64,000 bases of DNA, from contig JADJSX010000007.1 of assembly GCA_016711485.1 (NCBI GenBank), positions 62,001-126,000 on the forward strand. Reading direction: 5' to 3'. A program made the position numbers and the translations under genes. This DNA comes from Leptospiraceae bacterium. Its GTDB lineage: Bacteria; Spirochaetota; Leptospiria; Leptospirales; Leptospiraceae. Positions within the stretch are counted from its first letter, which is position 1. Each line of letters begins with the position of its first letter. Positions 17,169-25,733 of the stretch are shown here, piece by piece. Under the pieces are notes generated by a model. The model did no database searches. It was not told where the DNA came from and saw nothing but the letters and a program-made list of their open reading frames with translations.

Positions 17169-17323
17169 TTTTAAATAGGAATTTTGAATGGAGAATGGGA
17201 AATTGAGAATTAGACTTATTCGTACCTAAAAAAACTGGTTGACTTTAGTTTTCAAGGTTTTAAACTACTACACTGTAAATTCGAAATTAATTAAAAATTC
17301 CCTGCAACTATGGAGATTACAAA

Positions 17324-17581
17324 ATGAGTGTCTATACAATCGAACTCCCTGAAAACGTTTTTTCAACGTTCAGAAAGACTCCTGTAGAGTTTATTCATGA
17401 ACTCAAAATAGCCGCTGCGGTAAAATGGTATGAACTTGGTGAAATTTCCCAAAATAGAGCAGCCGAATTGGCGGAACTTTCTAGAAGTGAATTTATAAAT
17501 GTCTTAGGTAAATATAAAGTGTCGGTATTACAATATACGGATGAAGTCTTTAATTACGAAATGAGTAATGTTAAAAAATAA
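17324..17581 (+). CDS. UPF0175 family antitoxin
   Basis: 85 residues. The helical N-terminus (SVYTIELPENVF) and the AAAVKWYELGEISQNRAAEL to AELSRSEFINVLGKY helix-turn-helix-like core match UPF0175 proteins, which act as antitoxins of DUF3368 PIN-domain toxins. It overlaps the toxin gene by 14 bp in another frame. It is expected to bind DNA and repress the pair; no clear operator was identified upstream. Confidence 0.85.
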   Translation: MSVYTIELPENVFSTFRKTPVEFIHELKIAAAVKWYELGEISQNRAAELAELSRSEFINVLGKYKVSVLQYTDEVFNYEMSNVKK

Positions 17582-18053
17582 AGTAATCATAAACTCTTCT
17601 CCATTGATTGTAACAGTTAACTCAGGATTATCTTTTATCTGGGAAAATTTATTTGAAGAAATTTTAATTCCTGACGCTGTTTTTGGTGAACTCACTCAAG
17701 TCTCCCATTCCGATACAGTTTCAAAATGGATCAAAGATTTTAAGAAAATAAAAAGAGTATCTGTAAATCCTTCCTCTGAAATTTTAGAATGGAATCTTGG
17801 AAAAGGGGAAACGGCTGTTCTAAGTTATTGTTATCAAAATAATGAATACACCGCAATAGTAGATGACCTTTCTGCAAAGAAATGTGCAATTTCATTTAAT
17901 CTTTCTGTATTAAGCACAGGAAGTTTATTAATCGTATCCAAAGAACTTGGACTTATCAAAAGCGTTAAAGAATCCTTACTTAAATTGAAATCAAATGGTA
18001 TGTGGATAAGCGAATCTGTAATAGAGTTGCTTTCAAAAAATGCTGGCGAATAG
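17568..18053 (+). CDS. DUF3368 PIN-domain toxin
   Basis: 161 residues. The PIN fold shows as IINSSPLIVTVNSGL at the start (a Ser-Ser-Pro version of the metal-binding DxSPL motif), then LGKGETAVLSY with the central Glu, then AIVDDLSAKKCA with the conserved acidic pair and FNLSVLSTGSLLIVSKELGL. Family members are presumed ribonucleases held inactive by their UPF0175 partner. In the first motif the usual Asp appears as Asn (N9), which occurs in this family. The system looks intact, in contrast to the broken toxin genes further right. Confidence 0.83.
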   Translation: MLKNKVIINSSPLIVTVNSGLSFIWENLFEEILIPDAVFGELTQVSHSDTVSKWIKDFKKIKRVSVNPSSEILEWNLGKGETAVLSYCYQNNEYTAIVDDLSAKKCAISFNLSVLSTGSLLIVSKELGLIKSVKESLLKLKSNGMWISESVIELLSKNAGE

Positions 18054-18121
18054 TAATTTAACCCTATATATAAAATATATCAATATTTCTTTACAAGCAA
18101 TTCATCTAGAAGGATTATCCT

Positions 18122-20203
18122 ATGAAATATCTCGCCCTACTCTTATTCTTTCTACTAACTCTATTCCAATGCTCCCAACCGGCTAATCAAAAGAAACCTC
18201 CTATTGCGATAAAAGGATTGCTGGATTTGCGTCCCTCGGCTGCGCTCGGGAACCAAGGATGGAATTTTGAGAAGGATGGCATGGTTAGCCTCGATGGGGA
18301 ATGGGAATTTTATTGGAAAGAGTTTTTGGAACCGATGCCTGTAGGTGTAGGTGATGCATATATGCATCACCTACACCTACAGGACAAAATAAATTATATT
18401 TCCGTTCCAAATTCATGGAATGGTCATAATGTTTCGCGTAATGGTTATACTCCGCAAGTCATTGATGGCGATGGCCATGCTACCTATAGACTACGATTTT
18501 TTACTAGTCAAACTTCCGGTTTATCTATGCAACTTCCAACGATGGGAACTGCCTACAAACTTTTCATCAATGGAAAACTAATCACAACTGTGGGTCAAAT
18601 TGGAATTACCCCCGAAGAATCTAAACCCGACTATAAAGTTCATATTGTGAGAATTCCAGCAGTCACCTCAGGAGAATATGAATTAGTCTTTCATATATCT
18701 AACTTTAATTATAAACAAGGCGGGATTTGGTATCCAATTCCAATCGGTCTTGACAGAGATATTATAAAAGAAAGAGAGAAAAATTTATTTGTCGATATAT
18801 TTCTAGCTGGTTCGCTTTTGATTATGGGGCTTTACCATTTGGGGCTATTTTCTGTTAAACGAAAAGATAGTTCTGCACTCTGGTTTGGGATTATTTGTAT
18901 TTTAGTTTCTATACGAACTTTGCTTACAGGTGAATTTTATTTTTATAGCCTGTTTCCAGAATTTCCATTTGATCTGGGTATCAAGTTAGAGTATATAGGA
19001 TTTTACCTTGGAATTCCGTTTTTTATTTTATATCTAAGAGAAATATTTCCCGAGGATTCTCCGAAACTTCCTATCTTAGCTATCCAAATATCCTCTTACT
19101 TGTTACTGATACCTGTTATCTTTTTTCCACCTAGAATTTTTACGCACACAGTGTTGGCGATGGAACTAATTGCTGTTATTTCTATACTGTTTGGTGTTTA
19201 TATATTTATTCGTGCTATTTCAAAAGGACGCGAAGGAGCCAAATCGTTCTTAGCCGGTTCTATATTTTTAATCTTTGCAATGATAAATGACATACTTCAT
19301 ACAAATTTAATTATTTACACAGGATTTTATACTCCTACTGGATTATTTATCTTTATATTTTCACAAGCTTTTCTTCTTTCTGCCCGTTTCGCAAAAGCAT
19401 TTACGCAAGTAGAAGACCTTTCCGAAAACCTAGAGCGTAAAGTAATAGAACGCACAGAACAATTAAACCAAGCCAATAAAACAATAGAAGTTGCCTTACA
19501 AAAATCCGACAAGTTACTCCTGAATATCCTCCCAGAAGAAGTAGCCGAAGAATTAAAAGAAAAGGGACTTGTTACACCCGTACTTTTCGAAAGCACAAGT
19601 ATTATGTTTACTGACTTCAAAGGTTTCACACAAATAGCCGAAGGTATGACTCCGCAGGAATTAATCAAAGAACTAGACGATTGTTTTTCCCAATTTGATA
19701 GAATTACAGAAAGATACAATTTAGAAAAACTTAAAACAATTGGAGACTCGTATATGTGTGCAGGTGGCATACCGAAAGTAAACACTACCCATGCAATTGA
19801 TTCCTGTCTTGCCGCTCTTGAAATTCAATCCTTTATGAACCGGATGAAGTCTTTAAAGCAAGAAATCAATGTTCCTTACTGGGAGTTACGCCTTGGTATC
19901 CACTCAGGTCCTGTCATGGCTGGCGTTGTGGGAGAGAAGAAATTTGCTTACGATATCTGGGGAGATACAGTCAACACAGCTAGCCGTATGGAGTCGAGTG
20001 GAACTGCGGGAAGGATTAATATCTCTTATGCGACGTATGAACTTGTAAAGGATTTCTTTGACTGTGAATATCGTGGTGAAGTGGATGCTAAGAACAAAGG
20101 AAAAGTAAAGATGTATTATTTGAATCGGATTAACAGGGATTATGCGAAAGATGAAGAAGGGCTTGTTCCAAATGAAAGTCTTCGGGGACTTGGTAAAAAA
20201 TAA
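18122..20203 (+). CDS. Membrane-bound class III adenylate cyclase with 7TMR-DISM sensor
   Basis: 693 residues. A lipoprotein-type signal (LLFFLLTLFQC) leads to a periplasmic DISMED2-like domain (WNFEKDGMVSLDGEWEFYW, VPNSWNG), seven membrane helices (about 220-430), a coiled coil, and a cyclase domain (about 480-675). Metal Asp residues are D498 in FTDFKGFT and D542 in TIGDSY. Lys538 before TIGD and the Asp in YDIWGDTVN specify adenine, so the product should be cAMP. Two in-frame inserts in the periplasmic domain look foreign: PSAALGNQG and the palindrome-encoded VGVGDAYMHHLHLQ (18338-18383). CNB-domain proteins at 1152 and 52114 are possible readers. Confidence 0.88.
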   Translation: MKYLALLLFFLLTLFQCSQPANQKKPPIAIKGLLDLRPSAALGNQGWNFEKDGMVSLDGEWEFYWKEFLEPMPVGVGDAYMHHLHLQDKINYISVPNSWNGHNVSRNGYTPQVIDGDGHATYRLRFFTSQTSGLSMQLPTMGTAYKLFINGKLITTVGQIGITPEESKPDYKVHIVRIPAVTSGEYELVFHISNFNYKQGGIWYPIPIGLDRDIIKEREKNLFVDIFLAGSLLIMGLYHLGLFSVKRKDSSALWFGIICILVSIRTLLTGEFYFYSLFPEFPFDLGIKLEYIGFYLGIPFFILYLREIFPEDSPKLPILAIQISSYLLLIPVIFFPPRIFTHTVLAMELIAVISILFGVYIFIRAISKGREGAKSFLAGSIFLIFAMINDILHTNLIIYTGFYTPTGLFIFIFSQAFLLSARFAKAFTQVEDLSENLERKVIERTEQLNQANKTIEVALQKSDKLLLNILPEEVAEELKEKGLVTPVLFESTSIMFTDFKGFTQIAEGMTPQELIKELDDCFSQFDRITERYNLEKLKTIGDSYMCAGGIPKVNTTHAIDSCLAALEIQSFMNRMKSLKQEINVPYWELRLGIHSGPVMAGVVGEKKFAYDIWGDTVNTASRMESSGTAGRINISYATYELVKDFFDCEYRGEVDAKNKGKVKMYYLNRINRDYAKDEEGLVPNESLRGLGKK
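18338..18383. repeat. Perfect 46-bp palindrome inside a coding sequence
   Basis: CCTGTAGGTGTAGGTG plus ATGCATA (18338-18360) is followed at once by its exact reverse complement (18361-18383). All 23 base pairs match with no loop. It is read in frame in the adenylate cyclase gene and encodes most of PVGVGDAYMHHLHLQ at a place where related sensor domains go straight from EFYW...  to the YISVP strand. Confidence 0.9.
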
Positions 20204-20511
20204 TCCATTCCAATCAATGTTCATCCGTGGAACTATTAACTTTTCCCCTTCCGGTTAAATAGTTTTCTAAACACAACAAGTCTAATCGAGGATAACACTG
20301 TCATGCCGCCATCGAAATTCTAACTCGTATTCTTCCCATAATAAAGTATAATGTTCTTTAAATGTAGTTGGATGTGTTCCCCAACTACCGGAGTATTTTG
20401 TATATCTAATTGTAAAGATAAAATAAATTTTTTAAACATAGGACTCTCCAGTATATATATAAATTCTTAAACAGTATAAAAACTACCCTTCCCATTTCCA
20501 AACTTTTGTAT
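20204..20511. other. Gene-free stretch
   Basis: 308 bases between the cyclase gene and the Fic remnant. I see no open frame with family features, no strong hairpin and no repeat shared with the rest of the window. Confidence 0.5.
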
Positions 20512-20992
20512 TTAACCTTTTGCAGTAAGAACTTTCAGATTTGCTTTTATAGTATTCCGATTCGCTTGTGTAAGAGTTACAATTTCACCGATGAAGAGTT
20601 TGCCGTGATCTTTTAGGAGACTAATAATTGTTTGACTCAAGCTAGAAATATCAGATTTGACAAGAATTAATTCGGCATTGATTTTATTACGCAAAGTATT
20701 TTTCTGTTTTACGAGACAATCTAGAAAAAATACAATCCAGATATTTAATTTTTTGAAATCGCGTAAGTTTTTTTGCACTTTATTAAGCGACAAATAGAAG
20801 TTATCCTTATTTTTTTCTATAATCTTTTCTAACGAAGAATACGCCACATACGTGTAACCCGCTTTCAGGAGTAAAAGTGTCATCAAAATTCTAGAGAGTC
20901 ATCCATTCCCATCTTGGAATGGATGGATTGTAAGGAAATAAAGTGTAAAAAAACTAATTACTATCAGTGGATGAACCAATAGATTCAATGCT
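20512..20992 (-). pseudogene. Fic family gene remnant with the motif Arg turned into a stop
   Basis: In one frame the minus strand reads LVHPLIVISFFTLYFLTIHP, FQDGNG, stop, LSRILMTLLLLKAGYTYV, and then 110 more residues with the winged-helix-like tail of Fic proteins. The Fic motif HPFxDGNGR is therefore intact except for its final Arg, where TGA replaces what was probably CGA. The N-terminal half is missing beyond about 20992, and the C-terminus (TIKANLKVLTAKG) is shorter than usual. A fragment from 20886 downward could still be read, but it lacks the catalytic motif. Confidence 0.8.
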
Positions 20993-21009
20993 CGCAACTT
21001 TTTTCAAAG

Positions 21010-21039
21010 TAACTAGTTTGTCCTTCGACAAACTAGTTA
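21010..21039. repeat. Perfect hairpin between two gene remnants
   Basis: TAACTAGTTTGTC and GACAAACTAGTTA form a perfect 13-bp stem around the loop CTTC. It sits exactly between the broken N-terminal side of the Fic remnant and the broken N-terminal side of the VapC-like remnant. There is no T-tract, so it is not an ordinary terminator. Confidence 0.75.
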
Positions 21040-21041
21040 AA

Positions 21042-21373
21042 TATTAATTTCCTCAATTACTTGCATGGAAGTTTTAGGTTTTAACTTCCCAGATTCGGAC
21101 GCTGAAAAGTCCATGAAAGAATTTATTTCTAACTTTATAATCCTAGAAACTGATTTTGAAATTCGTAAAAAAGTATTTGTTTTACATAGTATTCGTTTTG
21201 AACAACGCGCCTTGTTTCATTTTTGTTTTACTAAGCGATGTAACCCGCAATTTTCTGATTATAGGAATCAGTGGATTTCATCCCTTAAACTTCCTGGTAG
21301 CGTGATTCATAATCTCTCCCTACGTATAAACGTAAACAGTTTTGAAAAGAAAATAGAATTAAAGCTACTATAA
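21042..21373 (+). pseudogene. VapC-like PIN-domain remnant
   Basis: The frame reads ILISSITCMEVLGFNFPDSD, then FIILETDFEIRKKVFVL, then about 25 residues that do not fit, then LKLPGSVIHNLSLRINVNSF, FEKKIELKLL, stop. This matches the body and end of VapC toxins (usually LKLPDAIIAATAL... LITRNVKDFEKIEGLKLL). The N-terminal strand with the first metal Asp is absent and a stop (TAA) lies just upstream. LPDA has become LPGS and the ITRN motif has become RINVN, so it should be inactive. Confidence 0.65.
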
Positions 21374-21558
21374 CGACCTGTCCTAGAACTCCCATTGTCT
21401 GAGAATGAGAAGAATATTCTAAATCTTTTGAATACAGTATAGCGGCTACCGCCTAATTTGCATCCCACTTCTTCCATAATTCTAAAAGCTCAAAGCAAAA
21501 CCGGATTGCTGCTTATTCACAGAAAGGTGTTTTGAAGTAAGGGGGAAAAATTTCGAGA

Positions 21559-21876
21559 TTAATACTTATTTAACTCTTCTTGAATAGTCTCAGGATTTTG
21601 TCTATTATCTAATAAACGAATTATATAAATTTCTTTTTCAATTTCTAGTTCCATTTAATACAGAGAAACTTGTTTTACAATAACGCACTTTCGGATTCTT
21701 TTTAATTTATTTAGAAAGGGAAAAATTCCAGGCAATTCGGAAATGATTTCAATTTCTTTTTCTACTTTTGCTTGAAACTTTAAAACAGAGTTACTACCCC
21801 ACTTTTCATTTAGGTAAGCTAAAATTTCTTTGAAATCAGTGAGGGCATCCTCAGACCATCGCACATCATAAGACAT
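21559..21876 (-). pseudogene. RelE/ParE-family toxin gene with an internal stop
   Basis: Residues 1-73 (MSYDVRWSEDALTDFKEILA to RKCVIVKQVSLY) are a normal ParE/RelE toxin start. A TAA at 21655-21657 follows, and the same frame then continues MELEIEKEIYIIRLLDNRQN and ends EELNKY. The continuation is the expected last strand of the family (EIYIIRLLDNRQNP). The gene is therefore broken by a single nonsense codon, or replaced bases around it, rather than being a short gene. Its antitoxin upstream is cut by an IS element. Confidence 0.8.
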
Positions 21877-21883
21877 TCTATAA

Positions 21884-21952
21884 CTATTTTATAAATTGAT
21901 TTATTGTTTCTTTCACTACTGAATGAGAAATGACTTTTTCTTTCTTAATGCT
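21884..21952 (-). pseudogene. 3' end of the ParE-partner antitoxin gene, cut by the IS701-like element
   Basis: The last 22 codons of a frame (SIKKEKVISHSVVKETINQF, IK, stop) end eight bases before the ParE gene, the usual antitoxin position. The frame is interrupted exactly at the terminal repeat of the IS701-like element (21953). No matching 5' part is seen at the other side of the element. Confidence 0.5.
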
Positions 21953-23280
21953 ACTTTGTCAAGTCGGAGTTGAAATAAAGATTGTACAAAAGAAAGGATT
22001 TATAATATTGTTCGTGTGGATTTCATACTTAACGAGCATTCCGATTTATTTAGCGAGTATATAAATTCTTTCGATCCATTATGGGTAAGGAAAGAGCAAA
22101 AAGAATATTTTGAGAAGACCTTAAAAGGTTTTAGTTCAGAGATAAAACGGAAAAATATTGAGCGGATTTCCGAAACGATAATAGATCAGGATTATCAAAA
22201 TCTCCATCATTTCATTACAACTTCTCCTTGGGATAAGAAGGATATGAATGAGATACGTATTAACTTTATGCGAGAGCATAGTAACTCTTATCCGACAAAG
22301 AAAGCGATATTAGTCATTGATGATTCTGGTGTTCTTAAAAGAGGCAATTCGACAGAAGGCGTTGGGCATCAATATATTGGTCAAGTTGGAAAAGTGGCTA
22401 ATGGCAACGTATTCGTAACCTCACATTTAGTGAGTGAGTTCAAGCATATGCCATTAGATATAAAAGAATTTATACCCGAAGATAAAACTAAAACCAAAGA
22501 AGAACAAAAATTTACAACAAAGATAGAGATTGCGATTTTTCTAATAGAAGAAGCTATTCGACGAGGAATCAAATTTGAATTCGTTGTTGCAGATGCATGG
22601 TATGGTTCTAGCCCTAATTTTACTGACTATTTAGAGGCTAAAGGTTTGAAGTATATTGTATCAATTAAAAGTAATCGAAATATATTTTACAAATTTCCTA
22701 ATGATTTAAAAAGTAGTGAGCACAAGATAAGTGAGTTACTTACACTCATAGAGCCTAACGCATTTCGCCCCCTTGATATTAAATTATCAGATGGTTCGAA
22801 CAAGAAAATTTATTTTGTTAGGATGGATTTAAAAGTAAAAGGATTAAGTGGAAAAGAAGAGTGATAATTGAAACTGATAGAATTGGTGATTGGGCAAATG
22901 CAGAGGTAAGTTATTTTATTTCCAATGCAACTGAATTGCGCGATGACACTGTTATCCGCTACTATCATAGACGGAATTGGATAGAAGTATTCTATAGAGA
23001 AGTAAAAGACTTTTTAGGAGCAGACGAATATCAAGTAAGGAGTATGGATAGAATTCTTCGACATTGGACATTATGCATAGTAACCTACAGCATGATGCAA
23101 TGGCTACAACATGGAAAAGCAATCAAGGAATTCGTAAAAAAAAACGATTGACCTTTGGAGACGTTCAAACTGTATGCAGGATTTATTTGAAAAAAGAATA
23201 ATTGAACTCGCTACTTTAGATCCTAGTATTTTCCTAAAACACCTTGATGGAATTTTAATAGCCCTTTAAGATGACAAAGT
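21953..23280 (+). mobile_element. IS701-like insertion sequence with 9-bp terminal inverted repeats
   Basis: The element is bounded by ACTTTGTCA (21953-21961) and TGACAAAGT (23272-23280), which are perfect inverted repeats, giving 1328 bp. It holds one transposase gene in three frames. No target duplication is obvious (left flank TTAATGCT, right flank CGCACTAG), so neighbouring DNA may have rearranged after insertion. Confidence 0.75.
22016..23268 (+). pseudogene. IS701-family transposase, two frameshifts
   Basis: The first part (to 22864) carries the DDE core: first Asp in AILVIDDSGVLKRGN, then GVGHQYIGQVGKVANG, and the second Asp in FVVADAWYGSSPNF. The second part (22861-23151) has the catalytic Glu in RNWIEVFYREVKDFLGADEY. 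The third frame encodes the end, LTFGDVQTVCRIYLKKRIIE to HLDGILIAL. The breaks are at about 22860 (one base lost after GKE) and in the A-run at about 23141. The element therefore cannot move with its own enzyme unless frameshifting rescues it. Confidence 0.8.
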
Positions 23281-23610
23281 CGCACTAGTAAGGATTTTCG
23301 GTATATGCGAGTAAAAATAGACCCAATGCCACTTAATTACGAATAATATCCCTTTTTATTGCAAAAAATCCCATAAATAGAGGAAGGAAAATCGGTAAGC
23401 GGATAATATGACAGAGCCTCCCCAAATAAAAGGAGTTCCTTCTCCATCAAATTCATAATTCGGGGAAATATATATTTTCTTTCTAGTAAATTGCATTCAA
23501 CTTCTCTCAAAGTTCGATTCAATTCTAACTCCGCAAATTCAAAGCTTAAAGCGGAATTGGATTGCCTTTCTCTCAAAATATGATGTTTTGAACGAAACGG
23601 GGGAAATTTT
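23281..23610. other. Gene-free stretch between IS701-like element and GspN remnant
   Basis: A minus-strand frame exists at 23337-23705, but its translation shows no family features and it overlaps the GspN remnant on the other strand. The segment around 23540-23610 loosely resembles 21480-21555 (shared GGATTGC and GTTTTGAA...GGGGGAAA), perhaps two copies of one decayed sequence. Confidence 0.4.
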
Positions 23611-23994
23611 GACACGTTACAGGGAGTAACTATAAAAAGTATTTTACTGAGTTTAAAAAAGACTTTAAACAGCAATCGACTTACAATCGAAAAAGGTGTA
23701 TTCACTCTTTCGATTGCTAAGATTACAATTAGTGGCTATATTGAATTATCCCCTGTAATGAAAGCATCCAAATTAGATTTAAAACTCTGTCCGAAGCTCA
23801 CAGAAACATACAGTGCGGAAAGAGAAGACATTGCTTCTAGCCTACAGCTTCTTACTAAAGATATGCCCGATGGTTGCATACCTGTTCAAGGAACCCTCGG
23901 CGATCCAAAACTAAATATGCTAGGAGTCCAACCACAGCCTGCTCCAAACCCTGGAGTATTGTCGCCAGTTCCTGCACCAACAACAAATCCTTGA
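23611..23994 (+). pseudogene. C-terminal remnant of type II secretion protein GspN
   Basis: The frame reads DTLQGVTIKSILLSLKKTLN, SNRLTIEKGVFTLSIAKITI, SGYIELSPVMKASKLDLKLC, PKLTETYSAERED, and then a Pro-rich end. The pattern of a beta-strand repeat followed by G-x-I-x-LSP and SKLDLKL is that of the AsmA-like GspN C-terminus in Leptospira. The N-terminal part is missing and no other gsp gene is nearby, so it is a fragment. An ATG at 23758 would give only 78 residues. Confidence 0.6.
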
Positions 23995-24544
23995 TTGATA
24001 ACTATTAGCCTTTAGAAAAAGAAGATTAGAATTATTGATTTATAGAAAGTTTCGAGTTAATTGCAGAATGAATTTCGATATCAAGATATTGGTATCCCCT
24101 CATTAAAATAATTTTTCAAAATACTTTGCAGACTGAATGACAAGTAAGCGCTTAATATTAAAATCTATTGCTTCGAGAAAAACTTGCATTTGATTTTTCG
24201 CGATTCCTCTGTATCTAGATTTTTTTTGAAGTCTTAAAAATGTATTTTCAAAAGAAGAACGAAGCCTAGTAAGCCATTTGTCCTTTTGTTTATTTTTTCC
24301 TTTCATATTGTTTTCATGATAGCGCCAATATGACAGTAATTTGTTTTCATTGTATTCTGGGCATCTTTGGTTGAATATGCCTTATCAGATAAAATCATTC
24401 CTTGGGTAGGGCAAACTCTCTTTAGCCCCTCTGCATCACTTACATTAGCCGGTGTCACTGCAACCTTTTCAACTAAACCAGAGGCAGCATCTACGCATTG
24501 ATGTCTTTTGTAGCCATACCAGAATTTGCCTTTACCTTTATTAC

Positions 24545-25733
24545 TAGGGCAAACGCATTAAAAAAGAGACTTGTACAACTGGATGGAAAGAAAATATTGT
24601 TATGAATGAACGAACAGTTAAACATATACGAACATTTTAATGAGCTAATTGATCCGCGAATAGAGCGAGGAAGAAAGCATTTACTAGTAGATATAATATT
24701 TGTAGCAATCGTTTCCATCATAAGTGGAGCGGACGATTGGAATGAAATAGAAGAGTTTGGTAATTTGAAAATAGAATGGTTGCGGAAATTCATAAAGTTA
24801 GAGAATGGTATTCCATCGCATGATACATTTAATAGAGTCTTTTCGCTGTTAGACCCTAAAAAGTTTTCTGAGTTGGCGATGGAATTATTTAATCCGAATA
24901 TCGTAGAAGGTTTAGATTTAATTTCAATAGATGGGAAAACTGTAAGACGTTCGGTCGATAAAAAGAACAATAAATTTCCGATTCATATTGTAAGTGCGTG
25001 GTCAAGTAAGAGTGGAATTACCTTGGGGCAAGTAAAAGTAGAGGAGAAGAGTAATGAAATTACAGCGATTCCTGAATTGCTTTCTCAGATAAAAGTGAAG
25101 AATAGCATTGTATCTATTGACGCAATGGGCTGTCAGAAAAGATTACAGAAAAGATTATAGAGCAAAAAGGCGATTATGCGATAGCCTTGAAGGAGAATCA
25201 ACCGACAGTGTATAAAGAGGTTTTGAATTATTTTGAGCAACAATTGCGCTCTGGATTTGAAAGGGTAAATGTCGGTTATTCAATGACAGAGCAAAAAGGA
25301 CATGGTCGAATTGAAAAAAGAGAATACTGGCTATTATCCGAAATTGATTGGATTTCTAAGAAAAACGAATGGACTGGATAAAAAGTGTAGGGATGGTTCG
25401 TTCAGAGCGAGAATACCAAGGGAAAAAATCTATCGAGTCTCGATATTTTATTTCTACTTTAACTAACCCTGAACTTTTTCAGAAATCTGTAAGAACTCAT
25501 TGGCAAATTGAAAACTCTTGTCACTGGATTTTAGATGTCGTTTTTCGAGAAGACGATAGTCGAATTCGTGCTGGCTACGCTGCCGAAAATTTTTCCATCA
25601 TCAGAAAAATTGCTCTAAACTTTTTGAAAAACGATACCACTTTTAAGAATGGTGTAAAAGCAAAACGACGTGCCGCAGGATGGGATGATAAATATCGTAG
25701 CAAAATCATAGGTTTCTAAATGCGTTTGCCCTA
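24545..25733 (+). mobile_element. ISAs1-like insertion sequence nested in the IS5-like gene
   Basis: The ends TAGGGCAAACGCATT (24545-24559) and AATGCGTTTGCCCTA (25719-25733) are perfect 15-bp inverted repeats. The host sequence CCTTTATTAC is duplicated directly outside (24535-24544 and 25734-25743), a 10-bp target duplication, in the range reported for ISAs1. The length is 1189 bp. Intact ends and duplication indicate a fairly recent insertion. Confidence 0.9.
24606..25719 (+). pseudogene. ISAs1-family transposase with two frameshifts
   Basis: Three consecutive frames together make one ISAs1 transposase: residues IYEHFNELIDPRIERGRKHL, NGIPSHDTFNRVFSLLDPKK and LISIDGKTVRRS (Asp of the DDE core) in the first; YAIALKENQPTVYKEVLNYF in the second; and VRTHWQIENSCHWILDVVFR with the catalytic Glu plus EDDSRIRAGYAAENFSIIRK in the third. 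The breaks lie in an A/G-rich run near 25137 and near 25378, each consistent with one lost base. The enzyme is inactive as it stands. Confidence 0.85.

Larger units (their letters stand above)
16467..17323. other. Gap with dispersed repeats and an ABC-F gene tail
   Basis: No intact gene lies here. In order it holds hairpin repeat B (16560-16606), the second copy of the long dispersed repeat (16636-16832), a short AT-rich stretch, and the C-terminal end of an ABC-F gene (16971-17168). About 155 bp then lead into the UPF0175 gene. Confidence 0.7.

Noticed and set aside
22855..22870. Programmed frameshift in the IS701-like transposase
   Set aside because: There is no slippery heptamer at the first break, a second break follows, and IS701 elements normally have a single frame, so decay is simpler.
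23337..23705. 122-residue minus-strand frame
   Set aside because: It overlaps the GspN remnant on the other strand, has no ribosome site and no family features.
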